NCBI GenBank assembly: GCA_050731755.1 | Contig: JBOHPP010000038.1 | Location: 1 to 51,018, forward strand | DNA from: JBOHPP01 sp050731755 | GTDB lineage: Bacteria; Methylomirabilota; Methylomirabilia; Rokubacteriales; CSP1-6 | DNA: 51,018 nucleotides | Reading direction: 5' to 3' | Shown: positions 42,550 through 49,616 of the stretch, piece by piece | Numbering within the stretch: the stretch's first letter is position 1 | How the letters are laid out: each line of letters starts with the position of its first letter | The notes under the pieces: generated by a model | Seen by the model: the letters and a program-made list of their open reading frames with translations, nothing else | Database searches by the model: none | Told to the model about the DNA's origin: nothing | Made by a program: the position numbers and the translations under genes

Positions 42550-43710
42550 ATGGACCCCGAGGCGCGGACGGTCGTCGAGGTCGGGTACGGAGGCAACGAG
42601 CGCCTCATCATGAACATGGGGCCGCAGCACCCGTCCGCCCACGGTGTCTTCCGCGCCATCCTCACCCTGGAGGGCGAGACCATCGCCGGTGTGGACGCCG
42701 TGATCGGCTATCTCCATCGCTGCCACGAGAAGCTGGGGGAGACCCTCACCTACGTGCAGTACCCGTCGATCGCCTCCAAGACCGACTACGTCGCGGCCAT
42801 GACGTCGGAGCTGGCTTACGTGGCCGCGGTGGAGAAAGTCGGCAAGATCGACGTGCCCCGGCGGGCCCAGTATCTGCGCGTGCTCGTCGCCGAACTGCAA
42901 CGGATCGCCTCGCACTGCCTGTGGCTCGGCACCTGGTGTCTGGACCTGGGGGGCGCCCTCGGTGGCGGTGCCACCGTCTTCCTCTACACCATGCGCGAGC
43001 GAGAGACGATCCTCGATCTGTTCGAGGCGCTCACCGGGGCCCGGCTCCTCTATGGCTTCCACCAGGTCGGCGGCGTCCGCTACGATCTGCCGGCCGGCTG
43101 GGTGGAACGCTGCCGGACGACTCTCGAGCTCGTCGATCGGCGCATCGACGAGTACGAGGCGATGCTCGACGACAACGCCTTCTTCCGGGTCCGCACGCAA
43201 GGCGTGGGGATGATCTCGCAGGAGCTGGCCCTGGAGGTCGGCCTGTCCGGGCCCCTCATCCGCGGCTCGGGTGTCGGCTACGACGTGCGTCGGGCCGAGC
43301 CGTACTCCGGCTACGAGGACTTCGACTTCAAGATCCCGGTCGAGACGGCCGGCGACTGTTACGCGCGCTACCGCGTGCGGATGCAGGAATTCCGCCAGTC
43401 GATGGCGATCGTGCGCCAGGTGTTGGACGGGCTGCCCGAGGGACCGATCGGCTCCCGGCCCGGCGTCAAGTCGGTGGGACAGGTGCGCATTGCCAAGGGC
43501 GAGGGCTACGCGCGGGTGGAAGGCGCGCGGGGCGAGGTGGGCTGCTACCTCATCAGCGACGGGAGCCCCAAGCCGTATCGGATGAAGTGGCGGGGCGCCT
43601 CGTTCTCGAACCTGGCGATCCTGCCTCACATCCTGACCGGCCACAAGGTGGCCGACGTCGTGGCCATCATGGGCTCGGTGGATCCGGTCTTCGGCGAGGT
43701 GGATCGGTGA
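42550..43710 (+). CDS. nuoD: NADH-quinone oxidoreductase subunit D
   Basis: A 386-residue 49-kDa-type subunit forming the quinone pocket. NMGPQHPSAHGVFRAILTLE with the pocket His and Tyr (HPSAHG; EKLGETLTY), HRCHEK, and the C-terminal SFSNLAILPHILTGHKVADV and MGSVDPVFGEVDR are present. Ends with a GTGA overlap into nuoH. The DxP-type Arg loop and the D residues known to bind ubiquinone look intact. nuoE, F and G are missing between here and nuoH. Confidence 0.95.
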   Translation: MDPEARTVVEVGYGGNERLIMNMGPQHPSAHGVFRAILTLEGETIAGVDAVIGYLHRCHEKLGETLTYVQYPSIASKTDYVAAMTSELAYVAAVEKVGKIDVPRRAQYLRVLVAELQRIASHCLWLGTWCLDLGGALGGGATVFLYTMRERETILDLFEALTGARLLYGFHQVGGVRYDLPAGWVERCRTTLELVDRRIDEYEAMLDDNAFFRVRTQGVGMISQELALEVGLSGPLIRGSGVGYDVRRAEPYSGYEDFDFKIPVETAGDCYARYRVRMQEFRQSMAIVRQVLDGLPEGPIGSRPGVKSVGQVRIAKGEGYARVEGARGEVGCYLISDGSPKPYRMKWRGASFSNLAILPHILTGHKVADVVAIMGSVDPVFGEVDR

Positions 43711-44693
43711 CGTTGGCCGGGAACCTCCTCGCCGCGTTCATCCTGCTCAACGCCATCATCGTCGTCGTGACCTACATCACACTGCTGGAGCGGAAGTTCG
43801 CGGCCCGGATGCAGTCACGCATCGGTCCTTATTATGTCGGCTGGCCCCACGGCTGGCTCCAACCGATCGCCGATGCCCTCAAGCTGATGCTCAAGGAAGA
43901 CGTGGTGCCGACGCCGGCCGATCGTTGGGTCTATAACCTTGCTCCGCTCGTCTTCCTGGTGCCCTGCCTGCTCATCTTCGCCACCATCCCCTTCGCCCCC
44001 GGCCTGGGGCTGGCCGATCTGAACATCGGCGTCCTCTTCTTCCTGGCCGTCTCGGCGCTGGAGATCGTGGGCCTCTTCATGGGCGGCTGGGGCTCCAACA
44101 ACAAGTACGCGCTGCTGAGCGCCATGCGGGCGGTGAACCAGATCATCTCCTACGATCTTCCTTTCATCTTCGCCGCCCTGGTTCCGGTGGTCCTGACCGG
44201 GTCCATGCAGATGTCGGCCATCGTCGCGGCCCAGCAGGGCCTCTTCGGGTGGTTCATCTTCTATCCTGTCATCGGCCAGCTGGCTTTTCTGGCCTTCGTC
44301 GTCGCCACGCTGGCCGCGGAGAACCGGGTCCCCTTCGACATCCTGGAGGCGGAATCGGAGTTGGTCGCCGGATTTCGCGTGGAGTACAGCGGGATGAAGT
44401 TCGCGCTGATCCAGCTCGGCGAGTACGCCCACATGCTGGGCACCTCGTTCCTGGGCGCGCTGTTGTTCCTGGGCGGCTGGCTGGGGCCGGGGGATGGGTG
44501 GCTCGGGCCGCTGTGGTTCCTGCTCAAAGCCGTCCTCGTGTTCCTCCTCGTGACCTGGGTGCGGTGGAGCTTCGTGCGCATCCGCGTGGACCAGATCCTG
44601 GGCATCTCGTGGAAGCTGCTGCTGCCGGCCACCGTGCTGTTGCTGATGGCGACTGGCTTCGTGGTGGCGCTGGGGCACGGCCATGGCCCGTAA
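43707..44693 (+). CDS. nuoH: NADH-quinone oxidoreductase subunit H
   Basis: A 328-residue eight-helix membrane subunit that connects the quinone site to the proton channels. LLERKFAARMQSRIGPYYVG and LAAENRVPFDILEAESELVA, with VEYSGMKFALIQLGEYAHM, are its signature acidic loops. The start is GTG 43707, overlapping the nuoD stop; its end overlaps the nuoI start by 11 bp. In the genome arrangement it directly follows nuoD, with the NADH module absent. Confidence 0.95.
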   Translation: MTLAGNLLAAFILLNAIIVVVTYITLLERKFAARMQSRIGPYYVGWPHGWLQPIADALKLMLKEDVVPTPADRWVYNLAPLVFLVPCLLIFATIPFAPGLGLADLNIGVLFFLAVSALEIVGLFMGGWGSNNKYALLSAMRAVNQIISYDLPFIFAALVPVVLTGSMQMSAIVAAQQGLFGWFIFYPVIGQLAFLAFVVATLAAENRVPFDILEAESELVAGFRVEYSGMKFALIQLGEYAHMLGTSFLGALLFLGGWLGPGDGWLGPLWFLLKAVLVFLLVTWVRWSFVRIRVDQILGISWKLLLPATVLLLMATGFVVALGHGHGP

Positions 44694-45249
44694 CGGTCAT
44701 CCCGGGTTCTGGCGCGAGCTCGGTCAGCTCACGCTGGCGGTGGGCCGGGCCATGGGCGTGACGCTCCGAAACCTCTTCCGCAAGCCGGTGACGGTCATGT
44801 ACCCCGACACGCTGCGGCCCTATCCCGACCGCTTCCGCGGCGTGCTGGCCCTGGTGTACGAGCCCGACACCGGGGAGGAGGCCTGCATCGGCTGCCGGCT
44901 GTGCGAGTACATCTGCCCGCCGCAGGTCATCAAGGTGGAGATGCTCAAGAGCGAGAAGCGCAACTACGCCAAGACCTTCACCCTAGAGCTCTACGCCTGC
45001 GAGTTCTGTGAGCTGTGCGTCCAGGTGTGCCCCACCGACGCCATCATCATGCTGAAAACCTTCGACCTGGCCACGGCCGACCGGCGAGAGATGCTGCTGG
45101 ACAAGGACCGCCTCCACGCGCTGGGCCGGCAGTTCTCGCCGTCGTGGGCCACCGGCAACCGGCTGCGCGACATGCAGGCCCCGCCCAAAGCGCCGCGGGC
45201 CGAGCCCAAGGCCGAGAGCGCCGAGGCCAAGGGAGAGAGCAAGGAGTGA
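44683..45249 (+). CDS. nuoI: NADH-quinone oxidoreductase subunit I
   Basis: A 188-residue ferredoxin-like subunit with two [4Fe-4S] clusters: CIGCRLCEYICPP and CEFCELCVQVCPTDA. The C-terminus is a hydrophilic Ala/Lys/Glu-rich tail (PRAEPKAESAEAKGES) beyond the usual end. N-terminal amphipathic helix (LTLAVGRAMGVTLRNLFRK) anchors it to the membrane side. Translationally coupled to nuoH by overlap. Its position as the electron entry next to N2 would let ferredoxin act as the donor if NuoEFG are absent. Confidence 0.95.
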   Translation: MARNGHPGFWRELGQLTLAVGRAMGVTLRNLFRKPVTVMYPDTLRPYPDRFRGVLALVYEPDTGEEACIGCRLCEYICPPQVIKVEMLKSEKRNYAKTFTLELYACEFCELCVQVCPTDAIIMLKTFDLATADRREMLLDKDRLHALGRQFSPSWATGNRLRDMQAPPKAPRAEPKAESAEAKGESKE

Positions 45250-45737
45250 CGGGCGAGGCGATAGCGTTCTGGCTGGTCGCCCTGGCCCTGGTGGCGTCCA
45301 GCCTCGGCGTCGTCGTCACCCGCAACCTCTTCCACGCCGTGCTCTACCTGGCCGCGGCCCTGGTCGCCACCGGGGTCGTGTTCCTGCTGCTGGGCTCGCC
45401 GTTCCTGTTCGCCGTCCAGCTCCTGCTCTACGCGGGCGGCGTCGTGACCGTGCTGGTCTTCGCCATCATGCTCACCGAGCGGCTGACCGGCGAGCGCATC
45501 ACCCAGACGAGCCGCTGGCTCATCAATGGCGCCATCGTGGCCGCCGCGGTGTTCGTGGGCGTGGTCGGCTTTCTCGCCACCGCTCAGCGCCCGGGGCCGT
45601 GGCCGGCGGAGGCCGACTGGACGGCTGACGTCGCGCGCGCCGTCACCGGGCCGTTCGCAGCGCCCTTCGAGCTGCTGGGCGTCCTGCTGGTCGCGGCCCT
45701 GTTGGGCGCCGTGTACTTCGCCCGGGCGGACGACTGA
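45246..45737 (+). CDS. nuoJ: NADH-quinone oxidoreductase subunit J
   Basis: A 163-residue five-helix subunit. NLFHAVLYLAAALVATGVVF and FAVQLLLYAGGVVTVLVFAI, with MLTERLTGERITQTSRW after them, are typical. The start is GTG 45246, overlapping the nuoI stop as GTGA. Confidence 0.93.
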   Translation: MTGEAIAFWLVALALVASSLGVVVTRNLFHAVLYLAAALVATGVVFLLLGSPFLFAVQLLLYAGGVVTVLVFAIMLTERLTGERITQTSRWLINGAIVAAAVFVGVVGFLATAQRPGPWPAEADWTADVARAVTGPFAAPFELLGVLLVAALLGAVYFARADD

Positions 45738-45768
45738 CGATCGGACCCAGCGTGCCTCGAACGCTCCA

Positions 45769-46068
45769 ATGACCCTTCACGCCTACCTTGTGCTGGCCGC
45801 TCTGGTCTTCGCCATCGGTCTGTTCGGCGTGCTCACGCGCCGTAACGCCATCGGTATCCTGCTCGGCATCGAGCTCATGCTGAACGCCGTGACCATCAAC
45901 CTGGTAGCCTTCGCCCGCTTCCACGCCGATCTCACCGGCGTGGTCTTCGCGCTCTTCATCATCTCCATCACGGTGGCTGAGGTCGGCGTGGGCCTGGCCA
46001 TTGTCATCGCCATCTTCCGCGTGCGCCGGACAATCGAAGCCGATCACCTGGACCTCCTCAGGGGGTAG
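45769..46068 (+). CDS. nuoK: NADH-quinone oxidoreductase subunit K
   Basis: A 99-residue three-helix subunit. RRNAIGILLGIELMLNAVTI with the conserved Glu and VVFALFIISITVAEVGVGLA with the second Glu on the proton path are diagnostic. ATG 45769; the 31-bp gap from nuoJ carries no strong ribosome binding site. Confidence 0.95.
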   Translation: MTLHAYLVLAALVFAIGLFGVLTRRNAIGILLGIELMLNAVTINLVAFARFHADLTGVVFALFIISITVAEVGVGLAIVIAIFRVRRTIEADHLDLLRG

Positions 46069-46071
46069 CTG

Positions 46072-47895
46072 ATGGCGGCCACCGACTCGGCGCTGTACGT
46101 CCTCCTTCTGCCCTTCGCGGCGTTCGTCATCCTGGCCGTGGTCCCGCCGCTCCGGCGGAGCGGGCGCCCAGCCGGCTGGCTCTCCATCATCGCCGTTACC
46201 CTGGCCTTCGCTCGGGCGGTAGTCCTGTGGACTGGCGGTGCCGCCGGCACCGCCACCTGGGCCTGGATCCCCGCCGACGGCGGCCCGATTGCCACGGTCG
46301 GCGTGATGCTGGACGGACTCTCGGCGGCCATGCTGGTGCTGGTCACCTTTGTCTCGCTGCTGGTGCAGGTCTACTCACTCGCCTACCTCGGGTCCGAGCC
46401 GGCGCCGGCCCTGGGCCGGTACTACACCTATCAGTCGCTCTTCGCCTTCTCCATGCTCGGTCTCGTGCTGGCGCCGAACTTTGTCCAGTTGTTCGTCTTC
46501 TGGGAGCTCGTCGGGCTGTGCTCGTACCTGCTCATCGGGTACTGGTACGCGCGGCCCTCGGCGGCGCGAGCGGCGGTCAAGGCGTTCTGGATCACCAAGC
46601 TGGGCGACGTGGGGTTCATCGTGGGGATCGTGCTGCTGTGGGGCGCCACCGGCACGTTCGAGTTCACCGCGCTCTTCCGGATGGCGCGGGAAGGGGCGAT
46701 TCCACTGGCGGGCCTGGGGATGACCATGGGCCTGGTCTACCTGGGCGCGGTGGGAAAGTCGGCGCAGGTCCCGCTGCACGTGTGGCTGCCCGACGCCATG
46801 GAGGGCCCCACGCCGGTCTCGGCCTTGATTCACGCCGCCACAATGGTGACGGCCGGCGTATTCATGGTGACGCGGGCCATGCCCCTCTTCGTGCTGGTGC
46901 CCGACGTGCTGAATGTCATCGGAACGGTGGGAGCCGTGACCGCGCTGCTGGCGGCGACGATGGCGTGCGTCGAGAGCGACATCAAGCGCGTGCTCGCCTA
47001 CTCCACGGTGTCCCAGCTCGGCTACATGATGGCCGCCGCCGGCGCGGAGGCGGCCGACGCCGGGTTCTTCCACTTGCTGACCCATGGCGTCTTCAAGGCG
47101 CTGCTCTTCCTCGCCGCCGGCGCCGTCATCCACGCGGTCGGCACCAACGACATCTTTCGCATGGGCGGGCTCTTTTCCGCGCTGCCCCAGACGGGCGCTG
47201 TCTTCATCGTGGGCACGCTGGCGCTGAGCGGGGTGTGGCCGCTGGCCGGCTTCTTCTCCAAGGAAGCCATCCTGGCCGGGGTCCTGGCCGGCCAGGCGAC
47301 GGGACTCTTCATGCTGCTGGCGCTCACCGCGTTCCTCACCGCCTTCTACATGTTCCGGGTCGTCTTCCTGGTCTTCTTCGGGCGCGCTCACGCCGCCGGC
47401 CATGCCCACGAGCCGCCGCCGCTCATGGCCGTCCCCATGTGGGTCCTGGCCGGGCTGACGATCGGCTTCGGCCTCCGGTTCACCGTCGCGGGCGCCGGTG
47501 AGCCTCACGCCCCCCCCTGGCTCGCAGGCCTCTCTCTTGGCCTGGCCCTGGCCGGCTTTCTTCTCGCTCTCGCCATGTACCAGCGCCGACTGTTGGATCC
47601 GGCGCGCCTCAGCGCCGTCTTTCCGCTCAACGTCCTCGACGTCATGGCCCGGCACCGCTTCGGGTTCGACGCGCTGTACGCGGGACTCTACCGGGGTTTC
47701 ATCCTCGGCTTCTCCCGGCTCATCGGCTGGATCGACCGCTACCTGGTTGACGGGTTGGTGAACCTCTCGAGCGCCTGGACGCTGCGCGGCGGTGACCTGC
47801 TCCGGCGGATCCAGAGCGGCCGGGCCCAGGATTACGTGTACGGCGTGGCCTTCGGCGTGCTGCTACTGTTCGTCTGGGCCCAGTGGTTCAGATGA
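46072..47895 (+). CDS. nuoL: NADH-quinone oxidoreductase subunit L
   Basis: A 607-residue antiporter-like subunit with about 16 helices. The key Glu/Lys positions appear in FVFWELVGLCSYLLIGYWYA and VGKSAQVPLHVWLPDAMEGP, with VSALIHAATMVTAGVFMVTR and SDIKRVLAYSTVSQLGYMMA following. The C-terminal lateral helix and anchor (QDYVYGVAFGVLLLFVWAQW) are present. Its TGA lies inside the first base-pairs of the 65-bp repeat (47893-47895), so the array starts at the gene's end. Confidence 0.96.
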   Translation: MAATDSALYVLLLPFAAFVILAVVPPLRRSGRPAGWLSIIAVTLAFARAVVLWTGGAAGTATWAWIPADGGPIATVGVMLDGLSAAMLVLVTFVSLLVQVYSLAYLGSEPAPALGRYYTYQSLFAFSMLGLVLAPNFVQLFVFWELVGLCSYLLIGYWYARPSAARAAVKAFWITKLGDVGFIVGIVLLWGATGTFEFTALFRMAREGAIPLAGLGMTMGLVYLGAVGKSAQVPLHVWLPDAMEGPTPVSALIHAATMVTAGVFMVTRAMPLFVLVPDVLNVIGTVGAVTALLAATMACVESDIKRVLAYSTVSQLGYMMAAAGAEAADAGFFHLLTHGVFKALLFLAAGAVIHAVGTNDIFRMGGLFSALPQTGAVFIVGTLALSGVWPLAGFFSKEAILAGVLAGQATGLFMLLALTAFLTAFYMFRVVFLVFFGRAHAAGHAHEPPPLMAVPMWVLAGLTIGFGLRFTVAGAGEPHAPPWLAGLSLGLALAGFLLALAMYQRRLLDPARLSAVFPLNVLDVMARHRFGFDALYAGLYRGFILGFSRLIGWIDRYLVDGLVNLSSAWTLRGGDLLRRIQSGRAQDYVYGVAFGVLLLFVWAQWFR

Positions 47896-48086
47896 AGCAC
47901 GGCGCACCTCGGTCAGGCCACCCACGGTTCACGCCGGGCTCGCGGCCCCCACTCCAATGAAGCACGGCGCTCCTCAAACAGCCCACCCACGGTTCACGCC
48001 GGGCTCGCGGCCCCCGCTTCAATGAAGCACGGCGCACCTGGACCAGGCCACCCACGGTGCGAGCCGGGCTCGCGGCCCTCGCTCCA
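47892..48086. repeat. 65-bp tandem repeat, three units, between nuoL and nuoM
   Basis: Units 47892-47956, 47957-48021 and 48022-48086 are each exactly 65 bp and start ATGAAGCACGGCGC (unit 2, CGCTCCT variant). They end CCCCACTCCA, CCCCGCTTCA and CCTCGCTCCA. The first unit overlaps the nuoL stop by four bases; the nuoM ATG is the base after the third unit. Two more 65-bp units of the same family lie at 8826-8955. 65 is not a multiple of three, and each unit contains GCCGGGCTCGCGGCCC, an imperfect GC-rich inverted stretch. Confidence 0.9.
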
Positions 48087-49616
48087 ATGACCGGCCTTCC
48101 GCTGCTGTCGCTGATCACGTGGGCGCCGTTCGTGGGCGCCCTCCTCATCATGTTCACGGCGCGCCACTCCCCGTTGGCCGTGCGGCTGATCGCCGCGGGG
48201 TCCACAGGGTGTTCCACGGTGCTGTCGCTCTGGACCTACGTGGCCTACGACCGGGAGGCGGCAGGCTTCCAGTTCTACGAAAAGCTGCCGCTCGTGCCGC
48301 CCCTGGGCATCGGGTACGAGCTCGGCGTGGACGGCGTGAGCCTCCTCATGGTCGTGCTGACCTCCATCATCATTCTCACCGGCGTCTTCGCGTCATGGAC
48401 GGTCACGGTGCGCAACCAGGAGTTCTACGCCCTCCTGCTGACGCTGGTCACCGGGGTGTATGGCGTGTTCGTCTCGCTTGACCTCTTCGTCTTCTTCCTC
48501 TTCTACGAGTTGGCCGTGCTTCCCATGTACCTGCTCATCGGGATCTGGGGGTCCTCGGGCGACGTCCGGCCGCGCGGGATCTTCGCCTGGGCCTACCGGG
48601 AGACGGGTGTCGGCACCAAGGAGTACGCGGCCATGAAGCTGACGCTCTACCTCCTCTTCGGCTCGGCGTTCATCCTGGTGGGGATCTTCGCGCTCTACGT
48701 GAGTGCGGGCACCGCGTCGTTCTCCTTTCTCGAGCTGGAGACGGTCAGCTTCGATCCCACCGTGCAGCGGTGGGTCTTCCTGGCCTTCTACGTGGGCTTC
48801 GGCATCCTGGCCGGCATCTGGCCGCTTCACACCTGGTCGCCCGACGGCCACGCCTCGGCGCCCACCGCCGTGTCCATGCTCCACGCGGGCGTGCTCATGA
48901 AGCTGGGCGCCTATGGCGTCGTGCGGTTGGGCATGGGGCTCCTGCCCGATGGAACCCGCGATCTGGCCTGGCTGATGGGCTCGGTGGCCTGCGTCAACAT
49001 CGTGTACGGGGCCCTGTCGGCCATGGCCCAGACCGACCTCAAATACGTCATCGCCTACTCGTCCGTCTCCCACATGGGGATCGTCATGTTGGGCGCGGCC
49101 ACCCTCACCGAGGCCGGCCTGAACGGCTCGGTGTTCCAGATGTTCGCCCACGGCATCATGACCGGCCTCTTCTTCGCCCTGGTCGGCCTCGTGTACGAGA
49201 AGGCCCACTCGCGGGAGATCATGCGCATGGGCGGCTTCGGGCGAGCGATGCCCGGCATCGCCACCGCGTTCACCGTCGGCGGTCTCTCGTCGCTCGGGCT
49301 GCCGGCCACGGCCGGTTTCGTGGCCGAACTGCTGACGTTCCTGGGCGCCTGGCGCTCGGCCCACCCATGGTGGCTCCTGCCGGCGGTGGCCGGCACGTTT
49401 CTCACCGCCATCTACGTGCTTCGGGTGACCAAACAGATCTTCTGGGGTCCGCCGTCCCCGCACTTCCACGATCTCGTCGATGCCCGGGGCCCCGAGTGGG
49501 TGGCCGTGGTGGTGCTGGTGGCCGTTCTGGTGCTCTTCGGCATGATACCGGCGCTCGCGGTGGCGCTCATCGACACGGCGACCGTGCCCCTGCTGGCCCG
49601 GATCGCGGCGCCGTGA
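48087..49616 (+). CDS. nuoM: NADH-quinone oxidoreductase subunit M
   Basis: A 509-residue antiporter-like subunit. DLFVFFLFYELAVLPMYLLI has the essential Glu, and PLHTWSPDGHASAPTAVSML, TDLKYVIAYSSVSHMGIVML and GLPATAGFVAELLTFLG are conserved. It begins at the ATG that immediately follows the 65-bp repeat, and no ribosome binding site is visible because the preceding bases are the repeat's GCTCCA; its translation may depend on the repeat or on readthrough from nuoL. Confidence 0.95.
   Translation: MTGLPLLSLITWAPFVGALLIMFTARHSPLAVRLIAAGSTGCSTVLSLWTYVAYDREAAGFQFYEKLPLVPPLGIGYELGVDGVSLLMVVLTSIIILTGVFASWTVTVRNQEFYALLLTLVTGVYGVFVSLDLFVFFLFYELAVLPMYLLIGIWGSSGDVRPRGIFAWAYRETGVGTKEYAAMKLTLYLLFGSAFILVGIFALYVSAGTASFSFLELETVSFDPTVQRWVFLAFYVGFGILAGIWPLHTWSPDGHASAPTAVSMLHAGVLMKLGAYGVVRLGMGLLPDGTRDLAWLMGSVACVNIVYGALSAMAQTDLKYVIAYSSVSHMGIVMLGAATLTEAGLNGSVFQMFAHGIMTGLFFALVGLVYEKAHSREIMRMGGFGRAMPGIATAFTVGGLSSLGLPATAGFVAELLTFLGAWRSAHPWWLLPAVAGTFLTAIYVLRVTKQIFWGPPSPHFHDLVDARGPEWVAVVVLVAVLVLFGMIPALAVALIDTATVPLLARIAAP

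Noticed and set aside
46375..47655. A 426-codon minus-strand frame opposite nuoL
   Set aside because: Composition (Glu/Gly/Arg/His) is that of an antisense shadow of a membrane gene with third-position G/C bias, and nuoL is certain.
47957..48025. A short peptide frame (MKHGAPQTAHPRFTPGSRPP) read from the repeat
   Set aside because: The unit length is not a multiple of three and each copy reads a different sequence; no ribosome binding site precedes the ATG.
47892..48086. The 65-bp tandem array as a CRISPR array
   Set aside because: Units are directly adjacent with no unique spacers, longer than CRISPR repeats, and no cas genes are present.
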